From assembly GCA_002633005.1 (NCBI GenBank), contig NMRA01000197.1, positions 437,378 through 501,377 of the forward strand: a stretch of 64,000 bases of DNA. The letters are read 5' to 3'. The position numbers were made by a program, and so were the translations under genes. Each line of letters starts with the position of its first letter. Positions within the stretch are counted from its first letter, which is position 1. This document shows positions 1-39,300 of the stretch, piece after piece. This stretch comes from Phoronis australis (lineage: Eukaryota; Phoronida; Phoronidae). The notes beneath the pieces are model-generated. The model ran no database searches and was not told the origin of the DNA. It saw only the letters and a program-made list of their open reading frames with translations.

Positions 1-1012
1 GGTAATAGTCGGATAAGTTGGTCCCATTTCAAATTCTGTCAGGAATACTTAAAAAATAAAATGAAGTGTCGCAATATACAATTACCCACTCTTATGGATC
101 ACGCGCGCCACTCTACTCACACTTTTTCGTGAAATCTACAACATTTGAGAAGATACGCGACAAATTATGTTCGCCTCCCGAGCGTTTTTCCTCGATCCAA
201 GATGTCCGCCAATGAACTCACGTTCGCGAGAGGACCGGCGTTGTTCTCGCGAACGGGGTCACGTTCGCGAGAGAACACGTGTTGTCTTCTCGCAAACGCA
301 AACTAACTAACGTTCGCAAGAGTCCAAAAATGAACCCAATGAGAAAACGCAAAACTCCAACTTAGTTAAAAGAGATTTTAAAAAAAGGTTTTGTCGTTTC
401 ACCCGCTGATGACGTCATACCCCACTGTGCCAGGGTAGCATAAATAATGACTCCGTGAAAAAATGACCCGAATTCTGGCGGATACGGATTGGCGGAAAAT
501 TGCTATAGGTGTGGGTGCATTTGCGGGGGGCGGGGTTGGATTCAAAAGGGAAGGTAAAACGACTTTTTGTCGTACGTTTCGCACGCTAATTACGTCATAT
601 CCATAACAATCGATCGAGTGTGGCAACAAAATGAACCGTATGAGAAAACGCAAAACTCCAACTTTATAGCTATAAAAGAGACTTTTGAAAAAAGGTTTTG
701 TCGTTTCGCCTGCTAATGACGTCATATTTCACTATGCCAGGCCTTTTTATTAAACTCTTGAAATACAGATTAAATTCGGACCGTTCTACTGGGTGTCGCT
801 AAAAACATACAACAAATGTATTTTTCATTTTCTTAGTAGGTAGCAAGGTCAGGTGGTTTTCAATCCAATTTGTGAATATTTAATTAAAATAAATTGCAAA
901 CGCAGGTTACGCCATCAAAGGTGACGTGTTAACTTCTGCATACTTCCAATAACATTTATATATGATATTTCCTAATCGTGTCCGGTATGTACCAAGTTAT
1001 CCGACTATTACC
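1..1012. mobile_element. Non-autonomous DNA transposon with 22-bp terminal inverted repeats
   Basis: Bases 1-22 (ggtaatagtcggataagttg...) and 991-1012 are inverted copies of each other with one mismatch, so the window begins exactly at the element's left tip. No transposase reading frame is visible inside. The interior holds a cluster of cgttcgcgagag motifs in both orientations (225-325) and a ~110-bp direct repeat. Target-site duplication cannot be checked because the left flank is outside the window. The superfamily is not assigned. Confidence 0.7.
328..740. repeat. Direct repeat pair of about 110 bp
   Basis: Segments 328-430 and 627-740 share runs such as gagaaaacgcaaaactccaa and ggttttgtcgtttc, followed by gatgacgtcat or aatgacgtcat. 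They lie about 300 bp apart inside the inverted-repeat element at 1-1012, so they are probably part of its internal structure. The gacgtcat cores resemble CRE/ATF sites, but nothing shows that they function. Confidence 0.7.
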
Positions 1013-2257
1013 TGAGTTACAAGTGATTCCAACCCTGAGGTTTTCAATCACTTGAGGGGAATTTTTAAGCATCATTAGAGAATTTCATGTGATTTTCAAT
1101 ATTTTTAAGAGGGGAATAAGACCGATATTTAGCCTCAAATTTGAGGTATTGAGGGCCCTGTTGAGCTGGAAGTACTTAAAGACTCCAACTGCCTACAGAG
1201 CCAGAGGTGTTCATCCACACTCAAAAGTGTATACTGAATACTAGAATGTTAGTAACGTAACATTGATAGCTTATCTAGGCTCAAGTTTAATTTGCAGAAA
1301 ATGTTGCGGCATTCTGGATGCAATATGATGTGCTACTGCCAAGCGTTTGGCTATAGAACCGTCTAATGTCCGACAAGTAAAAAAATTTAATATGGATCAT
1401 GGATGTTAAAAAACCATATTGTGTGAGTCATTACATGTGGATAGAGAGGATAACATATACACAATAACAGCCATAAAGATGATGCCGAGCGTGCCCAGCA
1501 AGAACAGTTGACATACTTCCTTTGCAATAACAGCAACACAAACGGCCATTTTAGTCCAGTGTGAATGGTGTACTGTGATTGGCACCTCAACTTTGCACTT
1601 TCGCTACTGAGTACTAGTGTGTGACTTCAGTGCAGAAGTTTACACTTTACACGGTGAATTGCGACGTTTTTCACTGTCTGATTCTGCCCTGGTCCTCCTA
1701 ACTGTGCTCTCCAACTGTTCAAAGACGCCTTATACTATAGAACCGGAGTACTGTTCCGTTCACTGTCACATATGTGCCTGTGGCTGTGCCGGTGTGGCAG
1801 TCAGCAGTGGATTCTCAGAGTCGGTTCCGATATCAGTTTATCACTCAAATCGACTTTAGGCCGGAGACATCTCAAGTAGATTTCCCGTTGCGTCACTCTA
1901 AGAGATCGATAGAATATCCTAGGGTGACGCAAGGTGTTCTATGCAATTCGTTCCCAGCTGCGGTAACTTAAAATAAAACTGGGTAAGACAACAAAACAGA
2001 TAGGATATTCTCGCTTACACCTAGTGGTCAATTTCGAAACTAAACCACCTAACGTTCGAAGCAAGTACTATTTCTAGATAGAAAATGAAAAACTCGATTC
2101 TAGAATAAAAACACCACTCTTAACAGTGTTAAACAGAAATGAACACATCACAATTTCTTGGTTCATTCAAAATAAATTTCCTTGGACTCGTCGTCAAAAA
2201 TAACAGCGCCCCCTGACGATAGATCATTCATTTTCTCCCGCCTAATTCGGAGGGGAA
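1013..2257. other. Upstream flank of SPT16, no gene recognised
   Basis: No reading frame here resembles a known protein. The stretch presumably holds the SPT16 promoter and 5' UTR, but no TATA box or transcription start can be placed with confidence. A small inverted repeat (gcgtcactct...agggtgacgc) lies at about 1889-1931. The sequence just before the start codon is moderately GC-rich (cgcccc, ctcccgcc). Confidence 0.5.
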
Positions 2258-29195
<26,938 letters not shown>

Positions 29196-29673
29196 GGTGT
29201 TGCATAAGATCTAAATATTGCGTTATGCCATGGACCACAGATTTGTGAATTCTAAGCCACCCAATCAAGGTAGTGTGTGACGCAGGCTGTCGTCTGCTCA
29301 TTATGCTGGTAATTGGTTATGAATGGCTGCTACCTGTTCGCTAGTATCTATGATAAACTCATCTTTGGGCTGAAATGATGCTAAAATGAAGTGATTTCTG
29401 GGAGTCCTATGTCTGCAGTGAAGGTGCTTCTTTGCATCAACTATGCCCACAATGATTTACCCTTTTTGTATTTGAGGTCTCACGTTGTCTATGAAAATAT
29501 GGAGTCGTGAAATCGTCTTGTAAATAATATGTTCATTGTGTTATTGCATGACCACACTGGATATTGAAATGTTTCTCCTTCACAATTGTGCGTTAAGAAA
29601 GTGATTCTGTGTTAAAAATCAAATGTTCCTCCAAGAAACCATGTTAGGTGTGGAAATGTTAAGGACTGCTATG

Positions 29674-29679
29674 AATAAA
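29674..29679 (+). terminator. Possible proximal polyadenylation signal of SPT16
   Basis: AATAAA lies 479 bp after the SPT16 stop codon. A second AATAAA follows at 29862, so this one may be minor. Confidence 0.4.
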
Positions 29680-29861
29680 TTCAGTTCTTTTTGCTGGCCA
29701 AAATAGTTTTCAGTGGCAGCTGTGAGATTACAGTGACAATAAGTCATTGTGACTGGATGGCTGAGTGAGGTCTAATTTTCATCAATACCAGTTGCATCTT
29801 GACCTATGCCCTCACACTATTGTACCACTTCTTTCAGTTGTATTTTCACCTAAGAAGTAAA

Positions 29862-29867
29862 AATAAA
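29862..29867 (+). terminator. Likely polyadenylation signal of SPT16
   Basis: AATAAA is followed by a T- and GT-rich stretch (attttatattgtgtaatatttgttttctgtg), the usual downstream context. It implies a 3' UTR of about 690 nt. Confidence 0.6.
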
Positions 29868-30159
29868 TTTTATATTGTGTAATATTTGTTTTCTGTGAGC
29901 TGTCTGCTGTCTGGAGTGTTTTGCCTTGCATAGTGAGCAGTACATGTGTTTTTGGATGGGTAGATGTTATTAGTCGAGGTTACTGTAAATATTTACTTCC
30001 TCCTCACAGCAACCCAGACTAATAACATTCACCTATATAAACAGATGTGGTTTAACGTATTTATTCCACATATTTAAGAAATAATACACATTTATTTGGC
30101 AACTCTCGTGCAATAACATGTCAGCTTATCCCTATGTATTTGGAGTAAATTCGCGTGTA

Positions 30160-30450
30160 CGACGCCAAGTTTGATTGGGTTCGTTCATATGGGTTACCTA
30201 AAACATTGTTCCAAGGGGTAGATCATTTTTTCGGTTTTCCTCTTGTTTCTCTGAAGTTCCGGATTTTTATGAAATATAGCTTTCTATTAAAAAACTATGG
30301 CATGTTCCCGTTTTCGAATGGATCCGACGTATTTTGCGCCATCTGGTGGCCATTTTTATGATGCAAATAAACGCCAATAGAAGCACACCCTTTGCAGTGC
30401 GTTCGTTGGCGCATTAAAACGCTCTGCGTTGCACTCGTTTTCTTCGGCGG
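30160..30450 (+). repeat. Right-end fragment of the CTAGTGGC repeat family
   Basis: The text gcgccatctggtggccattt, atgatgcaaataaac and gcacaccctttgcagtgcgt matches the right end of the array near 24690-24790. Only a partial unit is present. Confidence 0.65.
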
Positions 30451-31259
30451 CATATGTCATGTGCGTAATTTCGTCTGCTATTTCTGTTTGGGGCTAGTGA
30501 TTGACCTAGATGCAAACTGCAATCACAGTTTCAATGTTTATTTTCACAATATTTTAGACTCCGGCGCCATCGCTTACATTGAATTTATTGTTTTCATCAG
30601 AAGTTTTTCAATTGGACACTAATTATTCCGCGGTAAGACAATACAGGACATGATTGTTGACACAATTTTAATGCGCCAGTTGACCTGAGCTGAGCAAACA
30701 GCGCTTTAATGACATTTTTGCGTCAATGACGCGGGGTGCGGTCCTATAAGTAATCATGAGATTTTTTTCCAGATTCTAATGTTGGGGTATAGAACAGAAA
30801 TTTGTGGGCATTACATTTTCACAAATTGAACTTGTAAACCTTCAACGATCGCTCTAACTGCTATTTTTTATGCCTTTTTCTACAATTTTGTGAAGTGCCA
30901 TTCCTGCACACAAAGCAACAGGTATTCCGCAGATTTACTGAAATGTATGGTGTGTAATGCACAATATTGACAAGTTAAATCTTTTGAATTGCACAAGTGT
31001 CCATCTTTTGCGAGATGCAGCTCTCCTGGGATTGGTCAATCTGGGAAAGCTTGTAACATGTTAGTATATCTATTGACACTCGCTTGCGATCTGTAACGAA
31101 GCCGTCGGAAAGATAACATCAAAATTTGCCTGTTCAGAATGGAGTAAAAAATCATAAAACTGCTCTATGCCAACGACACCTAGTGTATAAATCACGATTG
31201 TGAAAATGATGCTGTAGATGTTATTGCACAAAAGGCCCGATTCAAGTGGAACTTTTCAT

Positions 31260-31494
31260 GGGCTGTGAACTGATGTAGTTTATATGTGGGCTGTGAACTG
31301 ATGCGGTTCATATTTGGGGTGTGAACTGATGCGGTTCATATGTGGGCTGTGAACTGATGCGGTTCATATGTGGACTGTGAACTGATGCGGTTTANTTATG
31401 TGTGGGCTGTGAACTGATGCGGTTTAATTGTGGGCTGTGAACTGACACGGTTTATGTGTGGGCTGTGAACTGATGCGGTTTATATGTGGGCTGT
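31260..31494 (+). repeat. 28-bp minisatellite, about 8.5 copies
   Basis: The unit gggctgtgaactgatgcggt plus eight bases repeats with small changes. One ambiguous base (31395) suggests a read or assembly problem within it. Confidence 0.85.
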
Positions 31495-32147
31495 TCATTG
31501 CTGGCTCTTGACGAAAATTTAAAGCTACATTTCCTCAGTTGGTTGCCAAAAGAAAAATGATGTAAGCGCCATCTGGTTGCCAAAAGAAAAATGATGTAAG
31601 CGCCAGCGCTTTTAAAATCTAGTGTCTCCTTACCGTGATAAAAACTTGATTTCTGTTACCAACAAGAACATCGAAACTATCAGTTCTCTCGCAGCACTGT
31701 GAAAAAGTCGTAGCGGTTGAAGACTCCAGTCACAGTCAATGTGAACATGTGCCACCCAGTCGGAATTTGCAATTTTTAAAATTTTGAATCGTTTTTAGTG
31801 TCGCTGATGGTTTCGATGTTCTTGTTGGTAACGGAGATAAAGTTGGTAGGAATAACACTAGACTGATTTTGTGAACCTCTTTTGTTTTTCGTTTTTGCCA
31901 GCTTATGGTGAGGAAATGCAGTTTCAAAGCTAGTGAGCAAGAATTCTCGAGCCCTATATTGAGTGTTCAGACTACTCTAATGAATGAATGAAATTAGAAA
32001 ATGGTCAGTTGTGAAGCGATTGAAAATAAGTTTACAAATATTTTGTTATCAACCCCGCGTCACACGAGAGCTTTTTGTTCATATTGCATTGACAGCGTTC
32101 CAGGCAAAATGTGCAAGAAGTCACTGAGTAACAACAAACAATCACAT

Positions 32148-32153
32148 TTTATT
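32148..32153 (-). terminator. Likely polyadenylation signal of the GPR158-like gene
   Basis: On the minus strand AATAAA lies about 125 bp after the receptor's stop codon (32277-32279). This implies a short 3' UTR. Confidence 0.5.
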
Positions 32154-32276
32154 TACATTAAATGAAAACCCATAAGTAAAGCGTCACGCTGACTCGCATT
32201 ACATGCGAGATAATGATTAGTCACGTAACTCGTTTGCATACTTCTGATCCACTGTACAGCGTGGTCAACACCCATG

Positions 32277-33329
32277 CTATAAATTAGTCGCTTGATCTTG
32301 ACTTCCGAAGGAGATCACAACTCTTCTACCATTCATTGGTGGCGAAGTGTTATTGCTGGACGGCAAGGAACTCGTTTCGTCGTGCATTACTTCCGTCATT
32401 GCAGTCAATTTTTCGGACAAGTGTCGATTACCGATCTTCATGTTTCTCTGTTTTAACAGTTCTAGTTGCATATAAAGCCTTTTGAACTCCTCCTGAAATC
32501 GCATGACAATTGGTTTCAATTGATGTTCCAATTTGTTGTTAAAAAAATGATCGAACTTGTTGTATTGACGTAATTGTATAACGCTCTTTGGAACTTGAAC
32601 TATAGCGTCTACAGTGAAAAATTCGCACGAGGAAAAAAAACTGAAAAATATGAGAAATCAATTTAAAGCTGATTTATGCAGCTAAATTACTTGCAATGGC
32701 ACCCTCATTTTTGCTGATGATAAATGGTCATCAGTCAGATATCAGTTGGATCGTGAGAAGAAATCATATGAATATCACGATTTGCGATAACCATGCAATC
32801 TTGCCCAGTAAATTATACTAAAGTTTTGCAGTGGGCAACGACATCTTTCGTTGTTGCGTTCATTATTTACACTAAGTGTAGTAGTGTGGATATTTTTGAG
32901 AATTACTCTCGGGTCTCCTAAGGCCTTTTCAACCATTTGTATCCCCATATCCTACAGATGACATAAATAATCAATAAACCAAGATCAATCGCAATCGGCC
33001 AAAGTGCGTCAACACAATGCTCACGCGTAATGTTTGATTGTACGTTATCAAAAATTATGTCTATTAATTTCACATCAACCATGTCTATGATATTAATTTC
33101 ACATCAACCATGTCTATGAATTCATATGGAAGCGTCGAAGGGGTACCTGAATATCTTTCTCCATTGTGCTACCTCCGGTGTCGAAGTTATTTAGAAACTT
33201 TTCTGATTCCACGTTGCTATTGGACGACATGTTTGTGTTTGCGGTGTTACGCGAGATGAACTTGGTAGACCCCTTATTATTGAGTGTCGTATTGCCATCT
33301 TTGTCTTTATACTTATATACTAGATACGC
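32277..33329 (-). CDS. GPR158-like cytoplasmic tail exons
   Basis: Exons 33329-33147 (61 codons) and 32492-32277 (71 codons plus TAG). The first starts AYLVYKYKDKDGNTTLNN, the segment leaving TM7, and is then Ser/Asn-rich. The second opens with a helix EEFKRLYMQLELLKQRNMK that matches the conserved coiled-coil of the vertebrate proteins (ELKKLYAQLEIYK). It ends in a short polar tail. The tail totals about 132 residues against several hundred in vertebrate GPR158, so the long repeat-bearing region there is absent or encoded by exons I did not recognise. Confidence 0.85.
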
Positions 33330-36300
33330 CTGAAACGAGAGGAGGAAGCACTTTTCATTTCAGTTGTACTTAAAAGTGGTTATAAACTCGTATTCCATCA
33401 CAAGTTAGCCAATTTTTAGACGACTAGCCGTAATGAAATTGACATCAAGCTATTCCTCGGTCAAATTAGGAGATTATCGGGTCTCGACAGAACTGGCAGA
33501 TCGTCAGTGCTAGAGGCCTGCAGGCCTTTCATGGCCGTGTCACCTAACGATGATCTCGAGGAATAACGAACTGTCACGCCGCGACCTGAAATTGTATAAG
33601 AATTCATTCAAGAAATAATGGTCATTCAGTTCTTCCCGAACGCAGAGATCACTTGCAAACTGCGTAAGGAACAAGACAAGACCAACTTTATAGCGGTTGG
33701 TCCGGCTAAACCAAAACTTGTTGTACTAAGAGAAAGCAAGGGTTTAATGTCACTTTCAGTAGGTTTGGACGAGACACGAGAATGAATGCAAACTAGTTCT
33801 TTGAGATGCGAAAGATTCATTTCCGGATGAGTTTCCCGACAGGTGTCAGCCAGACCGGGCCGCAAATACCTGGGAGACTGAAACATCTAGCTTTGACATG
33901 CCCTCTGATCAGAAAGCAAATCGGAGGTCTGATTCGCTATCCGAAAAAAATCGCATTAGAACACTCGCCAGACGCCGTATGTGATCTGCTTTCTTTCGTT
34001 CGCCCTCAACTCAGACGACAAATGTGCCTTCTTACCGCGAGGAACCTCTCATACTAATAACGTGATGGACTCTCAGTATGCTCCAGTAGGACATGCACGT
34101 GTTGGGTCAGAATCTCAGTCTACTCGTAAGAAGGGGGGGGGGGGGGGGGGGGNCTGAACGCTTAAAAGCAGTCGATCTGCCTCACCGCATTCTAAATATT
34201 CCACAGTGAACGGGATATGAGTGAGCAATGCACTGTGCATTTAAGGGCATTTCATTACGACGCGAGTGTGCCTGTGAGAGAATCACTTTTGATCTCGTTT
34301 GACGGTAAGAAAACAAGATAGGATATACAACAGTCATCAGGTGGCGAGACCGGCTCGCCAAGAACTTCCAAACAACATGTTAAATATCCTAACATTTCGT
34401 GAGTGCTCAAAAAATAGTTCGACAAGGACAGGTTTTAAGTCAATATTGTAAGGACAGGTATGCAGCAGAAATGAAACTCAGTTATAAATGATCACTTGGC
34501 ATTGGGTTATGCCCACTGTTCAGTACAAATAATGTCATGCTTAGTGTTCTACATAGTGGTGACAAATGAAGAAAATTTTAAAGCGGTTGTAAACCATGTT
34601 TCATCTTAGAAATTATCTTTTGATTTAGACCACATTCGTCAGTGAAACTGACCTCAATTTGCTTTTTCAGGCGAGAATTGATTTCTGGGCCCGTTAAAAA
34701 CTGGCGAATAAAATGACACTCCGTGACAAGGCAACTTGTAGAGCTACGTTTCGCGTATCGAAAGACTTTTGGAAGCCCTAAAATCACCTCTAATTTGGTT
34801 AAGGAACAAATTGAGATCTATTTCACTACTGTAGGGGTCTAAATATTAAGTTAATTTTTGTGACAGAAACGGGTTTGTAGTCGCTTTAAAATGTTCGAGA
34901 AATCGAAATTGATAACGTACATCTGTGTTTCCATCGATTTATGTATGTGTATTGAAGAGTGCGTTCTAGTCATGGTATAATATATGCTAATCCATTCGTT
35001 TTGTGCGCTATTTCTACTGACATGAATGAACGCGTTGTAGAGTAAAATATTCGAATTGATTGTTTTGTTCCACTCGTAAAATCCATACAATAACTTAATA
35101 TGTTACAAACTTGATATCATTTTAAAATGTCACGAAATGGACTGTAAAATACCTATTTTAAACGCAACAATGGCTTAAATTAGATGTGAAAAAATCACGT
35201 TTTGAGAGACGGTCACACATTTATTTCTCCGCGACCCCTACATGTATGTAATACTGATCTAAAACTATCCGATGATTACGGATACAACCAAAACCATTAA
35301 GGTGCGGGCCACGGCGACACATTTTTTGTCGGTCTGGCGATAATTTGATTTCCAGGCAGAAAATTGTGACTTTTTGCCTTGGTTTTTATACCAAATGTAA
35401 TCCAAGGTTCTTCAGTTATGTGTAAAAATATATTGCACTGTATAATGTACTATGTATTGTATTGTATATGGCTATGGCGTTAGCTGTGGAAAATCGGAAG
35501 AAGTGTCCGAATTGGTGTGTAGTGAGTGACTGCATAATTTCTTTTGAGCGGTCGTGAACTTTATTGTGAATAGTTAACGAAATTATTTACATGTTGGGCT
35601 TGACTTAGTAGCAAATACTGAAACATTGCACGCTAGTGACTGCATAATTTCTTTTGAGCGGTCGTGAACTTTATTGTGAATAGTTAAAACGAAATTATTT
35701 ACATGTTGAGCTTGACTTAGTAGCAAATACTGAAACATTGCACGCTAGTGACTGCATAATTTCTTTTGAGCGGTCGTGAACTTTATTGTGAATAGTTAAC
35801 GAAATTATTTACATGTTGGGCTTGACTTAGTAGCAAATACTGAAACATTGCACGCTCTCAGATTGACTTTTTATTATCTAATTACCGGCGCGGTCAATAA
35901 CAGGAAAATACCCCAGGAAACGAAGAGAGCTCTGCCTTTATAATCAGCAAGTTTTCTTAGCAATTCGAATCATTTGGCATTTTCCTTATGCACTGTGATT
36001 AATTGCGTTGAAAATGCAGTCTCAAAACATGCACATTTTAAGTGATAGACTAAATTTGACACCAAACGACGGTGAGAGTAAAGTAATCAATTGAGCTATG
36101 ATTGGTTGGAGTGAAGTAATCAATTGAGCTATGATTGGTTGGAGTTTCCCACAAGTTAAGCAGTCACAGTGGGCCTACTGTAGACTGTCGTTTCGTCTCT
36201 TGTGACAATATGTGCAGTGAACACCGAGACAAAATGTCGGCCCGGCGGTAAAGTGTCGGGTATGACAATATTATGCGGTTAACACATGCACTTGTACATC

Positions 36301-39300
36301 TTGTTGCCCCTCGGGTGTGTTGAAAGGAAGTTTGCCCAGGATTATAACACATAGGCGTATCCAGGGTCAGAAAGTAACAGAGGTAAAATTAGGGGTTGTA
36401 GCAAGTTGAACGGCAAGGCATGTTTCTGTATAGAGAACATCCACCTGCGCCTATATGCATTTAGACTCAGGCGCCTATATGCATTTAGACTCAGGCGCCT
36501 ACATGCGCAACACTAGAGTAAACAATTTTCTTTGTAAAAACCGGTATAAAGTAGGGCCTAGTTAGTTTGTCTTCAAAATCAAACTCGCTCATATTGGCCT
36601 TCAAAGGGGTTTTGGACACAGCAAAATGCTGGGCAAATTATATCAGGCATACCCCAGTAAAATAACTAGTTTCGCCGCCTCTGCACTCAGGCTCGTCAAC
36701 GGATTTGGATTAGCCCACGCCTTCACTGAGGACTACACGCCTTAATTACCACGAAGGCCGACCTGTACAGCCAATCAGTGCTCAGTAGGGAGCGACAATA
36801 TGTAACAAGATATATTGTCGCACTCAACACACGTATTGTCGACCCTAGGATGTATAATACATGGGCGGCGCACCATAGAGGGTTGGGTGGGGGGGGGGNT
36901 TTTCAGTGCTACGCCGCCCATACAACATGTGTCGGAATTCAAAACATATACCGAGAACGATGTTGATCACATAGATGGGACAATGTCACCCGCCATGGAA
37001 AGTTGAAAAATCTGAAGGGTCTACCCTCATTGTAAATATTGTATTATTAAGCAAATAGATATATAACATATACAGCATCGTTCTTGTTCGCAAATCGCGC
37101 AAGGCGTCCTGGCAGTAACAACGTTTTTTGTCAAGAACATCATTTTGTTCTCATTGATATTTCACTTCGCATGCACCACATATTCTTCGTTGTGAACACA
37201 CTTCCCACGAGTCGCATTTTTTCCTAAAAACAGTCGTTCTTTCTCATGGACGGCCAGTTGTTCGTGGACACGAAAACTGTTCCTAAGAAAAGAACCGTGC
37301 CTCGTGACAAAATGTTATGTAAAAATGGTGGTGAGTGAAGAAAACACCAGGTCCTGTGAAAACGCGTTGCATTTTACAGTGAGAACAGCTGTGTAGATTG
37401 TGGCGCAGGATAACAAAACGCGAAAGATGCTGCATTGCTGCCTACACTTCGAAATCTTACCTTGCTACCAAATAAAAACGCTAGAGTAACCGTGGTGGTA
37501 AGTTGGGTATGCACAAAAAGAACTATATACAACAAGTCGGGGTTTGCCGGTGATTGCAGAAAGAACCTGAAAAGAAATTAGATTATTAGTCATAGATGCC
37601 CTGCACGCACCACTATTTATAAGAAATTCATGAATGTATATAAACGCACTGCGACAACATTTGTCTCCACAGATTGACGTGAGATTGAATAGGGACAGCT
37701 CAACGTGATAATTTGAAAAGTGAATTGTGTCTGTTTGGATCTCAGATCCACATTTTATATTTTAATATTACACGATTTTTTCATTCTTAAATACCCCTCC
37801 TTTGTACACTCTGCCAGCAAATTTTCACTAAAATAGGCTTCATCAAAGAAAGGTTTAGTTTATATTTTCATAGCAGCTACATATTGTCTTGCGTCGATAC
37901 ACAAGTTCAATTAACAACATGGCTACTGTCACAAAAACAGGGTCATTGACATTTTTACAATCTACACGTGTGTCACAAAAACAGGGTCATTGACCTTTTT
38001 ACAATCTACACGTGTACATGTGGATAGATGGAGTCCAAGCCTGGATGGAGAATATTCCACAACTTGCAAACCGTAAAAACGTCATTGCACAATTTGATTT
38101 ATAGACGAGGGGGGCCAACAGGGCCGGGCCCCGGATTTCCCCAAAGGACGTGATAAAAATGCTGTCACCTCGCCCATTTTACCACCTACGCGGGCGTTTT
38201 CCCTGAAAACTGTGGTTGGGCCCGGGGGTTGGGCCTTACGAGATCCAAGGTCATCCAGTGCAATGTGTCCTACTGTGTTTTTGTTCACACAACATTTATC
38301 TTCTAAACGGCAGACACTTACATGGTGACAGTTAGGAAGACGGACAATAGAGTTTCGTTGTAAATGGCCCAGCTAATGAACCGACTTTCGTTAAACTCTG
38401 ACGGGGCTTTCCGAACAACAATACAAAGCCGGATTCCCCAGAGGAGGAAAAGTAGTTCTCCTGAAACGAAAAAGTACTATAAAGTCTGAACACCAGCGGT
38501 CATTTGAACAGTTGCATCTCATACGTCATAGAATTTTGATATAAATTTTTAGGGTAGTTCACGAAAGAAAGCATTTTTTTTTATTTTTAAATGTACTTGT
38601 ATTATATTTGGAGTAGCCTCATCAGTACGTGTTGAGAGTCATCCATTCTCACCACTCCTTTTTCATTCGCTCGCGCTTTCCGACGGGCACGAGACAATTG
38701 GTGCTTATTGCATCGTAGACATGGACCCCCAACTCTGTGTATTTTCAAAGCACAAGATCTGGAATCTTGTGCAAAAGTGGACTCCAACCGTGAATACTGC
38801 AGTTTCACTGTTGGCCAACACCTGCAAGTACGTCGTCTCATCGACGCCGCATGAAATGTGCGAAAGAGAGTGGCGTCTCTGAAAATTCTATAGGAAAACA
38901 TTGGAGTTGAGAGTCTTTTGTTTACAATCTATAATTGCATTATTTATCATTTTATCGAGTACTATAACCCAGGGAAGAATTGGTTAATTGGCCGAGTTAT
39001 AAACCTTATGGTGACCTACCTCCTGCCGCGCAATAATCCCAGACGTCAAACGCGCATTGATACGCTTTCAGTCCACTGCTGTGGCGACCTGAAGAGAAAA
39101 TCACACGATTTGAGGAACACATTTGTCCGCATGTTTGTCTGCTTTGTCTTTGAAGAAAGATTTATGGAAATGTATTGTTGTATACAAAGCCACTTAATGT
39201 ATGAATAATTCATAGTAGCCAGATGATAGGTTAATGGTATTTACAGGCTGGAGGGTTTGTTACTTGCGTCATTAGAGTTAAGTAGCGCTGTATAGACCCT

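Larger units (their letters stand above)
29196..32276. other. SPT16 3' UTR and convergent intergenic gap
   Basis: The first ~690 bp should be the SPT16 3' UTR. Beyond it there is no recognisable gene. The stretch holds a small hairpin (29963-30028, atgttattagtc...gactaataacat), a piece of the CTAGTGGC repeat family, a 28-bp minisatellite, and a 32-bp unit repeated twice at about 31538-31605 (ggttgccaaaagaaaaatga). The two flanking genes point toward each other. Confidence 0.6.

Noticed and set aside
38602-38901. Cys/Arg-rich minus-strand frame between receptor exons
   Set aside because: It does not fit the receptor: the loop 2 exon at 39020-39088 joins in phase to 38460 and gives the expected family sequence without it. 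No other family was recognised.
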